Source of the DNA: Vibrio tapetis subsp. quintayensis
GTDB lineage: Bacteria > Pseudomonadota > Gammaproteobacteria > Enterobacterales > Vibrionaceae
Direction of reading: 5' to 3'
DNA: 64,000 nt
NCBI RefSeq assembly: GCF_030409945.1
Contig: NZ_JAUFQV010000043.1
Location: 248,001-312,000 of the forward strand
In this document: one piece after another, positions 54,028 through 63,681 of the stretch
How the letters are laid out: every line of letters begins with the position of its first letter
How positions within the stretch are numbered: the first letter of the stretch is position 1
Notes under the pieces: generated by a model
Databases searched by the model: none
The model's input: only the letters and a program-made list of their open reading frames with translations
Told to the model about the DNA's origin: nothing
Made by a program: the position numbers and the translations under genes

Positions 54028-54492
54028 TTAGTGCTTATCTAACAGAATTAACACCGCTTTGCCTAATATTTGCTCAAGAAGCCTTTCATGACTTTCCGGA
54101 AAGTGTTGCTTAAGAGTCTGCGTAAATCGGTCGATACCTTGAATGGCAACGGGAGAAGGTGTTTCCTTTTGTGCTTCACTTAGCATCAACTCAATGGCAT
54201 GGCGAAAAGGAAAATTGGTTTTAATGCCCGTGACCCAGCTATTGATCAGTGCATCTTCACTGCTTAAATCTAACTGTTGTGCAATGATGGGCAGAATTTT
54301 ACCTTTAACCCCAACCGCGAAGTGCTTATTACTAGGAAAGTAACCCTGTAGAGTGCTCTTCGTTAAGTTGAGATCTTTTGCTAAACGAGTATAAGTGACA
54401 CTCGTCCATCCCTCAGTAAGGAACAGATGCAATATGTGATCGCAATAAAACTCGAACCGACGATCACGTTCTTTTTGTGTTAAGCGTGCCAT
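54028..54492 (-). CDS. TetR-family transcriptional regulator
   Basis: A 154-residue regulator. N-terminal helix-turn-helix: GWTSVTYTRLAKDLNLTKSTLQGYF. The remainder is an all-alpha ligand-binding domain with HAIELMLSEAQKETP and HPESHERLLEQIL-like helices. ATG 54492 is chosen; a GTG at 54534 would add 14 residues that do not fit the family. Ligand and targets are unknown. It is divergent from the degenerate GGDEF gene across 232 bases. Confidence 0.85.
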   Translation of the reverse strand: MARLTQKERDRRFEFYCDHILHLFLTEGWTSVTYTRLAKDLNLTKSTLQGYFPSNKHFAVGVKGKILPIIAQQLDLSSEDALINSWVTGIKTNFPFRHAIELMLSEAQKETPSPVAIQGIDRFTQTLKQHFPESHERLLEQILGKAVLILLDKH

Positions 54493-54724
54493 AAAAATGT
54501 TCTTTATTAATAATGCATACCAGGTACTATACACGGCAATGTCACATATTAAGAGTTGAATTTACTTGGCTCTTGAGCGGGGTCAAAAAATGACCGTGAA
54601 TTCTTTCCGCATCGGCTCGTTAGTCAGAGTTTACGCTATTATTGTTGCAGGCCATGTTGGTGAAGGGAGGCGCGCACCTTAGCAGTGGTTGTCGAAGTTG
54701 GTATGTTGATTAGTGGAAAAATAA

Positions 54725-55558
54725 ATGGCGATAAATGCACATAATTTTGTAGCTGAAAAATTGGTAGAAGTGGTGAAAGACAAACACCGCCGTCAGAAAC
54801 TCATGGTCAATTCATTTACCGTGTTTGGTTTGATTTTTCTTCTCACCTTCAGCGTATTAAGTTTTTTGGCTAATCAGATCCCTTTGGCGTTGATCTTATC
54901 TACTTTTACTCTTTTTAGTATGTTTAACGTTTACGTGATGACGAAAAACAGAGAATGGGGGGTAATTGGCTTAACTGTAATTATTTACACATTGGCGTAC
55001 TACTTACTCTTTACCGGTGGCTATATGGACACGGGTATCTTCTGGATTTACCTTTTGGCACCCATTGCGATTTTCATTAATCAGTTCAAAGCCGGTTTAG
55101 TTTTAAGTTCAGTTTTTTTGCTCAGTTTAGCCGGGTTATTTGCTTTGAAAGACATGCACGTTTGGTTGCCAGACTTTTACAGCGAAGTGGTTGCTTCCCG
55201 GGTTGTGTTAACCTTATTCGCATTGAGTGGGATGTGTCATATCTTGATCTACTTTCAATCGAAAGCTGATGAGTACATCCTCAAAATGCATGATGAAGAC
55301 ATTTTCAAGCTGGCGTATTTCGATTCACTTACCATGCTGTCTAATCGGGTGACTTTTCGCTCTATCCTGTATCATGCGGTACAAAAAGCGACATTTACGA
55401 CCAGTGCTTTGGTGTATATTGATCTCGATAACTTTAAATCCATCAATGATGAGTATGGCCATGACCAAGATCTCGTCTCTAATATGTCAATGGCTGATAA
55501 AGCCATGTACGAAGCCAAAAAAGCCGGAAAAGGGTGCTACAACATTATTGATGCATAG
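54725..55558 (+). CDS. Membrane protein with a GGDEF domain lacking its catalytic core
   Basis: 277 residues. Five or six hydrophobic segments in residues 26-185 form a sensor (MASE-like) region. The GGDEF domain starts normally at YFDSLTMLSNR and continues to NDEYGHDQ, but then jumps to DLVSNMSMADKAMYEAKKAGKG. About 75-80 residues, including the GG(D/E)EF loop, are missing, leaving an 80-residue domain instead of about 160. The reading frame stays open, so the deletion is in frame, near base 55470. No cyclase activity is expected. Could be a decaying gene or a protein that kept only a sensor or partner role. Confidence 0.85.
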   Translation: MAINAHNFVAEKLVEVVKDKHRRQKLMVNSFTVFGLIFLLTFSVLSFLANQIPLALILSTFTLFSMFNVYVMTKNREWGVIGLTVIIYTLAYYLLFTGGYMDTGIFWIYLLAPIAIFINQFKAGLVLSSVFLLSLAGLFALKDMHVWLPDFYSEVVASRVVLTLFALSGMCHILIYFQSKADEYILKMHDEDIFKLAYFDSLTMLSNRVTFRSILYHAVQKATFTTSALVYIDLDNFKSINDEYGHDQDLVSNMSMADKAMYEAKKAGKGCYNIIDA

Positions 55559-55605
55559 CTTGTTAGCTAAACAGAACAATAGTTGTACGGTTGCGTGTCG
55601 CTTGT

Positions 55606-56388
55606 TTAGCGTCCTTTGATCCCTAAACCGTTACGTAAAGCAAATTGCACCAATTCAGTGTGATTGTCTAAGTTCAGCAAATCAATCATCCGGTACTTGT
55701 GTGATTCGATGGTTCTTGGACTTAAGAACAGTTCTTCTGCACACTGCTTTGCTGTATATCCCTGTGCCAGCAAAGCTAAAACCGAGCTTTGTTTTTTCGA
55801 GAGCAACAAGAGCTTTTCACTTTCGTCTGAATGGGTGGTGTCGTCATCTCGTAAACTGCGAGTCATGGTGGAGTGTTGCCAATAGACTAACCACATATCG
55901 CAGAGTAATTTTATGCGGCGAATTTCTTTTTCGGTGAGTTCCGGTTCTACTGAGCTGAATCGAGAAAACGCCATCGCCCCCCATACCTGACCAAACAGTT
56001 CAAGCCGAATAATTCCATGCCAGTGCGCCCCTTCCTTGTGTAAGGCTTGAAGAGGCGCTATGTGACTGGTTCTTAGAGCTTGTTCATCATACGTCTGCCA
56101 CGTTTTTAAAGATCTAAGTAACTTCATGTAATCTTTATAATTACCGACAACAAAGCGTTTCATTTCGACTGCCGGTGTGTCTCCTCTAGAAGCAGACACC
56201 GTCTTACCCTCGTTGAGCAATATCATAGAATTAGGAAATAGAGTGAGTCTATCTACCTTAAACCATTCCAACGCTTGTTTCGCGAGCAATAAAAATGTGT
56301 GGTTGAAGTCTTTCGGGTGTGAGGTGGTTAACGTCTGGTTTTGGCTGATCAACAGTGATTCAAAATCAAGCGGCAGTGCAGCAGTCAT
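55606..56388 (-). CDS. LuxR-type transcriptional regulator with GAF-like N-terminus
   Basis: A 260-residue protein. The C-terminal helix-turn-helix is LLAQGYTAKQCAEELFLSPRTIESHKYRMIDLLNL. The N-terminal 170 residues look like a GAF-type ligand-binding fold (HWHGIIRLELFGQVWGAMAFSRF). No receiver aspartate. Signal is unknown. It is divergent from the porin gene across about 275 bases, so the porin is a possible target. Confidence 0.85.
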   Translation of the reverse strand: MTAALPLDFESLLISQNQTLTTSHPKDFNHTFLLLAKQALEWFKVDRLTLFPNSMILLNEGKTVSASRGDTPAVEMKRFVVGNYKDYMKLLRSLKTWQTYDEQALRTSHIAPLQALHKEGAHWHGIIRLELFGQVWGAMAFSRFSSVEPELTEKEIRRIKLLCDMWLVYWQHSTMTRSLRDDDTTHSDESEKLLLLSKKQSSVLALLAQGYTAKQCAEELFLSPRTIESHKYRMIDLLNLDNHTELVQFALRNGLGIKGR

Positions 56389-56663
56389 GGAGGAATGTTA
56401 CTCATTTTACGTCATTCTACACACGGTATCGCTTGTTATACGATGATGTCAACGAACAAACCATATCTGGGGTGAATTAGTTACAAAATAACCAGATCGA
56501 ATAACCAAGATTCAAGGCATTGAATTCAGTAATAACACGGCATTTAGAAAACACCGTTTTATTTGCAGTAATTTTACTGTATTTCAGCAACGACCTTTCG
56601 GACAGAATAGCCTCACGTTAAGCGCACCGCTTACTGAGCCTCACATTTAGAAAGGTAGTTGAA

Positions 56664-57644
56664 ATGAAAAAGACAGTATTAGCAGTATTGATTGCAGCCA
56701 CAACGACGTCAGTTTTTGCTGGTGAAATTTACTCAAATGAAACATCAAGCGTCGCATTAAGCGGTGGTGTTGATACGTTCATGGCAACGATTGACAAAGA
56801 TGGAAAGTCATCAGATGTAGAAGTAAACGCAAAAGGTTACATTAAACTGGACGCAGAGCAAAAAATCTCAGATACGCTTACTGGTTTCGCATCTTTTGAA
56901 ATTGAAAGCGGCACTGATTACACCGGCACAAATGCTCAAGCATCGTTTGATGATGTTTATGTGGGTGTTAAAACAGACCTTTGGGGTTTGGCTGCGGGTG
57001 AAGTTGGTGACCTAGCCAACTCTGCCGATGCAATCGAAAAAGATGACATCACAAATGAAGGTAACTACATGGGTTCTGCAGGCGGAAACAGCCGTGAATC
57101 TGATGGTAATGGCTTCGTGGGTAAAGCGAACTTTGGTGCAATCACTTTTGTCGCAGATGCATACACAGTAAAAGAACAGGATATTGATCATGCTTATGGT
57201 CTTTCTGCTGATTACCAGCACGAAATGTTCAGTGTTGGTGCATCATTCATTACAGGCGAAAACAGCCTAGGTGACAAAGAAGAGAAATACGGTCTTTCAG
57301 CTTCAGCTAACGTGAAGGGTTTGTACTTAGCGGCAACTTACGTTGAATTTGAAGGTAACACTGAATACGGTAGCTTTAAAACCACGGAAAGCACAAAAGG
57401 TAACACGCTTGGTTTAGCTGCTGCATATCAAATTCAGCAAGCACGTCTTTATACTACCTATGCAATTGCTTCAATCGATAACACCAACAGCAACAACTAC
57501 GGTGATACAACGAACTGGGTTGCTGGTGCAGACTACGCCGTTACCACTAACATCACAACATTTGCTGAATACCAAATGGCAAAAGCAGATTGGGAAGCTC
57601 ACGATGCTTCAAACGTATTAGTCGGTGTGTACTTTAGCTTCTAA
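56664..57644 (+). CDS. General porin, outer membrane
   Basis: A 326-residue Gram-negative porin. Signal peptide ends near SVFA, and the chain ends in aromatic VGVYFSF, required for insertion by the Bam machinery. Alternating beta-strand pattern with aspartate-rich loops and RESDGNGFVGKANF is typical of 16-stranded Vibrio OmpU/OmpL-like porins. AAAGG SD is nine bases before ATG 56664. Selectivity unknown. A weak terminator follows. Confidence 0.9.
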   Translation: MKKTVLAVLIAATTTSVFAGEIYSNETSSVALSGGVDTFMATIDKDGKSSDVEVNAKGYIKLDAEQKISDTLTGFASFEIESGTDYTGTNAQASFDDVYVGVKTDLWGLAAGEVGDLANSADAIEKDDITNEGNYMGSAGGNSRESDGNGFVGKANFGAITFVADAYTVKEQDIDHAYGLSADYQHEMFSVGASFITGENSLGDKEEKYGLSASANVKGLYLAATYVEFEGNTEYGSFKTTESTKGNTLGLAAAYQIQQARLYTTYAIASIDNTNSNNYGDTTNWVAGADYAVTTNITTFAEYQMAKADWEAHDASNVLVGVYFSF

Positions 57645-57671
57645 TTAGCGCGCTGATAATCCAGATAGCAG

Positions 57672-57692
57672 GGTCAGTTGCCTATCCTGACC
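57672..57692 (+). terminator. Moderate terminator after the porin gene
   Basis: GGTCAG and CTGACC arms with a 9-base loop, followed by a TTGTTGTTT tail, 27 bases after the stop. Confidence 0.5.
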
Positions 57693-57775
57693 TTGTTGTT
57701 TGCTTAACAATAACCACAATATCTGAATTTCTATAGCGGCCTTTGGACGTGCATTACCATCATTGAGAATTCAAA

Positions 57776-58213
57776 ATGACATTAAAACCGTTGCTTAATA
57801 CATTTATGTTTAGTGCTTGCTTGTTGATGCCTTATCACGGGGTAGCCTCAGAGGTAAATGTGAACGCCCCATTACAGGTCGCCAATGAGTTTGGTCAGCT
57901 AACTGAAACGTTGGGCCTAAATACAGAACAAAAAGCACATATCCGTGACATGATTGTAAAACATCAACTGAGCCCGCCTCCTATAGACATAAAAGAGCTG
58001 CTCGAGGCGAGAAAGAAACAGCTCGATTTGATGGTTCAACCTGAATTTCAAGAGCAACAACTATTGGAAATGATTGAAGCCTTTCAAGCAAAAGAAAAAA
58101 GCTACTTGATCAAAGAAATGCGGCTAAAACACCAAATATATAATGTTTTAGATGAAGAACAAAAAGCCAGCTTCAAGCAGTTAATTCAAAACAAATTCAG
58201 TCAGTTCAATTAA
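57776..58213 (+). CDS. Spy/CpxP-like periplasmic protein
   Basis: A 145-residue protein with a signal peptide (MFSACLLMPYHGVAS). Two LTxxQ-like motifs, LGLNTEQKAHI and LDEEQKASFKQL, are about 95 residues apart and the middle is helical (LLEARKKQLDLMV). This is the Spy/CpxP-type chaperone arrangement, helping periplasmic protein folding or envelope stress response. Similarity is moderate, and no cpxAR genes are near. Confidence 0.6.
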   Translation: MTLKPLLNTFMFSACLLMPYHGVASEVNVNAPLQVANEFGQLTETLGLNTEQKAHIRDMIVKHQLSPPPIDIKELLEARKKQLDLMVQPEFQEQQLLEMIEAFQAKEKSYLIKEMRLKHQIYNVLDEEQKASFKQLIQNKFSQFN

Positions 58214-58659
58214 TGTGCTTATGGTCAGGTAGCTACTCGATAAAGTGAAGGGTGCCTTGATTACCCTATGCCCAACAACACGTTGTTCCAATCAACTAAC
58301 GTTTACCTAGATTCCAAGCTTTAAAGCTGTTATTTATGCCGCTTCTGGCCGAATTTCTTGAGCAGGATGCTTCGAAATTACAATTCCACTGCCGTGTTTT
58401 GTTCCCTCAATGATTGAGGTTTTTTCTCGTTCATGGATGAAAAGTAATTTGTCCAATCCATCGACTTTATTGAATCCAATCAAGACTGAATCATCAAGAG
58501 AAGAATTCCAATTTTAGGAAGTGTGACCGAACAACTGCACTTTTAGCGTGAAAGCGTCGTAGCTCTATCTATACTTACTAATAAACCAGTCAGTTAATTA
58601 CATAATCACCTTATTAAAAAGTCATCAAAGTAGAAATGACAGAAATGGGTGAATAGATA
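58214..58659. other. 446-base gap with a fragmentary minus-strand ORF
   Basis: No intact gene. The open frame at 58334-58513 (minus) looks coding and is described on its own. The rest is AT-rich with no clear promoter. AACAACACGTTGTT near 58290 is a short near-palindrome. Confidence 0.5.
58334..58513 (-). pseudogene. Possible gene remnant, 59-codon open frame without start
   Basis: The minus strand is open from a stop at 58514-58516 to a TAA at 58334-58336. It reads like protein: IGFNKVDGLDKLLFIHEREK, then TSIIEGTKHGSGIVISKHPAQ. No ATG occurs; a TTG at 58483 could give 49 residues. The balanced composition suggests the end of a decayed gene, but I do not recognise it. Confidence 0.35.
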
Positions 58660-60666
58660 ATGTCAGAGCTTAGAGCCTGTATTTTGGCTTCTAAGTTAGG
58701 GTGCGCGTTGATGGCGTTAGAAGAAAATGATAAATCGAACCTAAGTGAAACGGATAACGAACACCTAGAAGCAACACGCTTATTGTATGCCAATACCGTC
58801 GCCGGATTATCGATTTCAACAATAGCAAGTACCGCTCTGGTATTTGGTTTTGGCAACGATGTGGGTTCAGAGAAAAGCATATGGTGGATAATGATGTTGA
58901 TCGTCTTATCCCTGCGAGCGATAGACACAGCACGCTTTCGCCAAAAGAGTCATCAAGAATGTTTTAACGATCTAAAACTGGATCGAATTCGTTTCTCGTC
59001 AGGCGTTGTGATTACTTCGTTTATGTGGAGCGGCTACATACTGTATTTCTACCCATTTACAGACTCGCTCGAATTGACTTCCACAATGATCTTGATTTCT
59101 GCCATGGCTGGGGGCGCTGCTAATATTTTATCCGGTAGTAGGGCGACGGCTATTTTTTACAGTATCGTTTTGCTTGCGCCATTTTCAGCATTTTTGTGTT
59201 TTTCTGATATCGCAACATATCAAACGCTGGGTATGTTGGGCTTATTATTTTGCGTTGTGATGGTTCTCTCCTCAAATAAGTCTGCCACGTTTACTTTCGA
59301 TGCCATTCGGTTGAAGTATCAAAATGTTCAGTTGCTTGAACAAATGGAAAAGAAAGTGGAGGAACGGACAGAAGAGATTTACCGCCTTTCTAATTTAGAT
59401 TCAATGACCTCCTTTCTTAATCGCAAAGCGTTTATCCGAACGATAGAAAAAGAACTAGCGCAACATCCTGATGACTCATTCGCGCTTTTTTTCATCGATC
59501 TTGATGGCTTTAAGCAGGTTAATGACAGTATGGGGCATGAAGTCGGTGATGCCGTTATTCGAGGAACGGCTGCAAGGATCTCCAAACTGTGCCCAAACCC
59601 GTTAAATAAGTGCCGTTGGGGCGGGGATGAATTTCTGGTTATTAAAAAACTGAACAACGTTAACCAACCCATAGCCTTTGCTGAGCAGGTAATTGCAGAA
59701 GTGAGTAAGCCTCAACGTTCGTCTCAATATAATACAAGCGTAGGGGCAACTATCGGGATCTCGATTTATCCCGATCATGGGCGCGATTTAGACGGCCTAA
59801 TTCAAAGTGCCGATATGGCCATGTACCAGCAGAAAAGGAACGGGAAAGGAAAAGTTAACTACTTTGATGAATCTCTAAGAATGCACTTGCTCAGAGAGCA
59901 TTATTTGAGTGATAGGTTGTCCGATGCGATTGCTAATGATGAACTTCGGCTTGTCTTTCAGCCGATTGTGACATCTCACAAAGGTGAGATAACATCACTA
60001 GAAGCGCTCTTGCGCTGGCAGTTAGATGGAGAAGATGTTCCACCAACTGAGTTAATTCCAATTGCTGAGCAATACGGCTTGATCTCCAATATTGGACTTT
60101 GGGTGCTCGAAACCGCATGTAGACGCTGTTTGCAGTTCATTGAAGCTAACAATGAACTGACGTTAAGTATCAACGTCTCTGTTACCCAGTTATTGGACAA
60201 ACATTTTATAGAAAAGGTAGAAGAGGTGATGTTTCGCGTTGGTTTTCCACCGAGCCAACTAATTATAGAGATTACCGAGTCAGTTTTTGCCAAAGACAAA
60301 GACACGTTTTTGAAAGGCGTTAAGGCCTTACAGTCTTTAGGTGCTCGAATTTCAATTGACGACTTTGGTACCGGTTATTCTTCCTTGTCCAGTATGTTGG
60401 ATGTGGGGGTAGATATTGTAAAGATAGACAAAAGCTTCATTCATAATATGGACGATAGAGGTATTAGTATCATTCAAGCGGTCGCTCAAATGGCTTCAGC
60501 ATTACGTTTTGATGTCATTGCGGAGGGGGTTGAAACGAAGCAACAAGCCCAAAAATTAAATGAAATAGGGATTGGGTTTCTGCAGGGAGACTATTTCTCA
60601 ACGCCAGTCGAAGCGGATGACGTTACGAAGCTATTGTTGAGATCGCAAGCTAACATAATTGGATGA
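58660..60666 (+). CDS. GGDEF-EAL bifunctional-type c-di-GMP enzyme
   Basis: A 668-residue membrane protein. Several hydrophobic segments lie in residues about 45-215, then a short helix, a GGDEF domain with intact RWGGDEFLVI and no RxxD inhibitory site just before it, and an EAL domain with SLEALLRWQ and IDDFGTGYSSLSSMLDVGVDIVKID. Both halves keep the catalytic motifs, so diguanylate cyclase and phosphodiesterase activity are both possible. ATG 58660 has GGGTGA upstream; ATG 58711 is an alternative. Confidence 0.92.
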   Translation: MSELRACILASKLGCALMALEENDKSNLSETDNEHLEATRLLYANTVAGLSISTIASTALVFGFGNDVGSEKSIWWIMMLIVLSLRAIDTARFRQKSHQECFNDLKLDRIRFSSGVVITSFMWSGYILYFYPFTDSLELTSTMILISAMAGGAANILSGSRATAIFYSIVLLAPFSAFLCFSDIATYQTLGMLGLLFCVVMVLSSNKSATFTFDAIRLKYQNVQLLEQMEKKVEERTEEIYRLSNLDSMTSFLNRKAFIRTIEKELAQHPDDSFALFFIDLDGFKQVNDSMGHEVGDAVIRGTAARISKLCPNPLNKCRWGGDEFLVIKKLNNVNQPIAFAEQVIAEVSKPQRSSQYNTSVGATIGISIYPDHGRDLDGLIQSADMAMYQQKRNGKGKVNYFDESLRMHLLREHYLSDRLSDAIANDELRLVFQPIVTSHKGEITSLEALLRWQLDGEDVPPTELIPIAEQYGLISNIGLWVLETACRRCLQFIEANNELTLSINVSVTQLLDKHFIEKVEEVMFRVGFPPSQLIIEITESVFAKDKDTFLKGVKALQSLGARISIDDFGTGYSSLSSMLDVGVDIVKIDKSFIHNMDDRGISIIQAVAQMASALRFDVIAEGVETKQQAQKLNEIGIGFLQGDYFSTPVEADDVTKLLLRSQANIIG

Positions 60667-60793
60667 CTAATTTCCTAAGACTGTAACGTGAATCTTTTCT
60701 CTGATCGTTAACATCAAACTGGATGAAGCGCGACTTAAGTGTCTATAATGAGTATGTTATCATCACTGAAACTCAAAAAGAGCAGTAATAAAA

Positions 60794-62029
60794 ATGCCAG
60801 AACTTAGTATCGACTCTACATACGGCGTTATCGTCATTCAGGATCTAAAAGCCGTAAGTGTCGATGAGAAGTATGCCAATCTTTATGGGTACGATTCTTC
60901 GCAGGAACTCCTCGACAGTGTTGATTCTTTTCTAGAGTTAATTCCTACACAATACCACGCCAAAGCAATTGAAAACTATAACGAAATTATTGCCGGGCGA
61001 ATGGTTCCTCACGGGCATACATTTACTAATGTAGATCGTTATGGCCGCGAATTTACGGTGTTCTCTGTTGATCACCTTATTTCGTGGGAAAACAAGCCCG
61101 CACTTCAGGTAACCGTGATTGATTTATCCGTTGTTGTTGAAGCAAATAGGCGTATTCGTCAGCATGATCAAATGTTTAAAAAGATGATCATGCAATCGGG
61201 CCAAGGAATCATGGTACATCGCGACTTTACCCCATTAATGATAAATGATGCATGGGTACGTTTGATGAGGGCAAAATCGAAAGAACAAGTCATGGAGATG
61301 ACATCCATTCTATCGATTATTCCAAAAAGAAACCAAGAAACCGTTAAGCAGCATTACCGCGATATCATTTCAAGAAAAATCGTAGGCCGAAGCGTGACGA
61401 CAGAGAATATCTGTTTTGATGGCAGTCGCCGTTTTTTTAATATTTACGATAATGTGATTGAGTGGGATGGTGAACCCGCAGTGCAAGTCATACTGGAAGA
61501 TGTGACGGACAAAGTCTTATTAGAGAAAACGCTCGCCTATAGAGCCTCTTATGATCAGCTTACCGATTTATTCAACCGTTCTGCAATTTATGATTGGCTG
61601 AAAAGCCAATTAGAGTACAACGATACCATCGCGTGTATCTTACTTGATGTCGATGACTTCAAAAAAATTAATGATACATATGGGCATTTTACCGGTGACG
61701 AAGTGTTGCGTGTGTTAGCCGCTATGGTGAAACGAATTGTTCATCAATACGATGGTGTGGTGGGGCGCTGGGGCGGGGAAGAATTCATCGGCCTTATTCC
61801 TTATATTTCACTAGAAGAAGCAGGCGAGGTTGCGGAAGAAATTCGCATTGCTTTCCATAACTATTTCTTTAATCTTAATGATCTGGAATTCAATAGTAGC
61901 GTGAGCTTGGGTGTCAGTTTTGGTGATAAATGCATCGACTTAAAAAGTGTCGAAAATCTTATTAGAGAAGCGGATCAGCGGCTATATATCGCCAAAGGCA
62001 ATGGAAAAAATCAGGTATGCGTTGATTAA
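60794..62029 (+). CDS. PAS-GGDEF diguanylate cyclase
   Basis: A 411-residue soluble protein. Two PAS-like domains (about 1-115 and 130-245; ADQMFKKMIMQSGQGIMVHRDF-like segment begins the second) are followed by a GGDEF domain with intact RWGGEEFIGLI and YDQLTDLFNRSAIY. GGEEF is an active form. It makes c-di-GMP in response to a PAS-detected cue. No membrane segment. 127 bases after the GGDEF-EAL gene, both on the plus strand but with their own spacers. Confidence 0.93.
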   Translation: MPELSIDSTYGVIVIQDLKAVSVDEKYANLYGYDSSQELLDSVDSFLELIPTQYHAKAIENYNEIIAGRMVPHGHTFTNVDRYGREFTVFSVDHLISWENKPALQVTVIDLSVVVEANRRIRQHDQMFKKMIMQSGQGIMVHRDFTPLMINDAWVRLMRAKSKEQVMEMTSILSIIPKRNQETVKQHYRDIISRKIVGRSVTTENICFDGSRRFFNIYDNVIEWDGEPAVQVILEDVTDKVLLEKTLAYRASYDQLTDLFNRSAIYDWLKSQLEYNDTIACILLDVDDFKKINDTYGHFTGDEVLRVLAAMVKRIVHQYDGVVGRWGGEEFIGLIPYISLEEAGEVAEEIRIAFHNYFFNLNDLEFNSSVSLGVSFGDKCIDLKSVENLIREADQRLYIAKGNGKNQVCVD

Positions 62030-62223
62030 CCCACTGACTTAGCGTGACGCTATTTTCGATTATTGTCTTTTGCCTATATATTAACCTGTTAACTTATCAA
62101 TGACTGTGGCACGATGCCACATTGCTCATTCGTCTCCCGTTACCCCTGATCTCAGTATTACCTGCTCGATCAACCTCATTAGCGATGACATCCCGACATA
62201 CGGCCCATTCAAGGATTGAATTT

Positions 62224-63483
62224 ATGGCGCAACTTAAGCAAGAAATTACACTGATGTCTGGCATCGGGCAGTTGTCCACCACGTTAATGGGGACTGGCCT
62301 GTTTATGATCCCAGCGATTGCTGCTGGCATTGCAGGTTCGTTGTCTCTATGGGCGTGGCTGATTCTGTTTGTTGCCATTTGCCCAATCGCCCTAACTTTT
62401 GCTCAGCTTGGAAAACGATTTCCCAGTGCTGGTGGTACCGCTTATTTCGTGCGTAAAGCGTTTAACCCGAGGTTAGAAAAGAGCGTTGCGTGGCTGTTTG
62501 TTAGTGTTATTCCCGTTGGGGTTCCTGCCGCGGTGACATTAGCCGCTGGTTTTTTGCAGCAGTTACTCCCCGCTCCCTTTAATTCTCTTCTTATTGCTCA
62601 AGCCGTTACGGTATTTTTGCTGGTGGTTGTCAATTTGATGGGAAGTAAATCCTCAGGAAGACTGCAAACCGTCATTGCATTGAGTATTTTTACCCTGGTT
62701 GCGGCTTTTTGGTGGAAAGGTGAGGTCGGTGTACAAGATATTACAATGCCAGTGTTGGAATTGAATTCCATGTGGTCGATAGCTTCTGCGCTCGCAGTTA
62801 TGTTTTGGTGCTTTGTCGGAATAGAAGCATTTGCTCACATGGGCGAAGAATTTAAAGACCCAGAACGCGACTTTCCCATTGCGATCATCGTTGGATGTTT
62901 GGTTGCGGGCATCACCTATTGGGCTTGTTCGGTTGTTATCTTAAAATTCGGAGCTTATGGCACCGCTGAGTTCGATAGCGCATCGATCCCTTGGCTAAGT
63001 GAACAGTTATTTGGCGCGAACTTTAAAATGCTGATAAGCGTAGTGGGTTTCTCTGCATGTTTTGCTAGTGTGAACCTTTACACACAAAGCTTAGCGAGAA
63101 TGGTTTGGGCACAATTTCGGGAAAACAAACCTGATAGTCGCTTGGCTAAGGTCTCTGCAAGGGGTGTACCCGCGTATGCAACATTAGTGATCGGTATTGT
63201 GATATTGCTATCGTGTATATTGGGGGAATTGTCCGGGTTGGATTTAGAGTTTTTCCTGACTTTAGCTAACGGTATTTTTGTTCTTATTTATCTGTTGGCG
63301 ATGCTTGCAGCAACCAAATTACTGACAGGTGTTGGCCGATATCTAGCAATGGGTTCCTTGTTACTTTGTACCGGTGTTTTTATTTGCTTAGGCTGGTCTA
63401 CTTTATATGCGCTAAGCGTGTTCATTCTATTGTCGTTACCTTGGCGTAAGTGGCTTAACAAAACACCACCAATGATGGATTAA
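62224..63483 (+). CDS. YjeH-type L-methionine/branched-chain amino acid exporter
   Basis: A 419-residue APC-superfamily carrier, same length as E. coli YjeH (418). The start MAQLKQEITLMSGIGQLSTT is YjeH-like. About twelve hydrophobic segments with FWCFVGIEAFAHMGEEF (the conserved substrate-site region of APC carriers). AAGGA at eight bases supports ATG 62224; an extension to 62122 has no support. Exports methionine and branched-chain amino acids in E. coli; substrate here is by family. Confidence 0.88.
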   Translation: MAQLKQEITLMSGIGQLSTTLMGTGLFMIPAIAAGIAGSLSLWAWLILFVAICPIALTFAQLGKRFPSAGGTAYFVRKAFNPRLEKSVAWLFVSVIPVGVPAAVTLAAGFLQQLLPAPFNSLLIAQAVTVFLLVVVNLMGSKSSGRLQTVIALSIFTLVAAFWWKGEVGVQDITMPVLELNSMWSIASALAVMFWCFVGIEAFAHMGEEFKDPERDFPIAIIVGCLVAGITYWACSVVILKFGAYGTAEFDSASIPWLSEQLFGANFKMLISVVGFSACFASVNLYTQSLARMVWAQFRENKPDSRLAKVSARGVPAYATLVIGIVILLSCILGELSGLDLEFFLTLANGIFVLIYLLAMLAATKLLTGVGRYLAMGSLLLCTGVFICLGWSTLYALSVFILLSLPWRKWLNKTPPMMD

Positions 63484-63498
63484 ATCTGAATTATTGTC

Positions 63499-63516
63499 GC
63501 CCCATTCATATGGGGC
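63499..63516 (+). terminator. Hairpin after the yjeH-like gene
   Basis: GCCCCAT and ATGGGGC with a TCAT loop, 16 bases after the stop. No T-run; a second long stem follows. Confidence 0.5.
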
Positions 63517-63539
63517 CAACGTTAAGTTAGGTCAAAATA

Positions 63540-63590
63540 GGCCATTTGTCGCACTTTCATAGGCTGAGTTCGATAAATGGCCTTTTGTTG
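63540..63590 (+). terminator. Second stem with T-rich tail after the yjeH-like gene
   Basis: GGCCATTT (63540-63547) and AAATGGCC (63575-63582) with a 27-base loop followed by TTTTGTTGTTTTT. It probably ends the transcript together with the hairpin at 63499. Confidence 0.6.
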
Positions 63591-63681
63591 TTTTTAAGAT
63601 ATTGCTAATTAATACCCGCAAAAACTGAGCGGAATTACGATTCGAATACTAATATAGATGTATAAGATCGATAAAGTTGGC

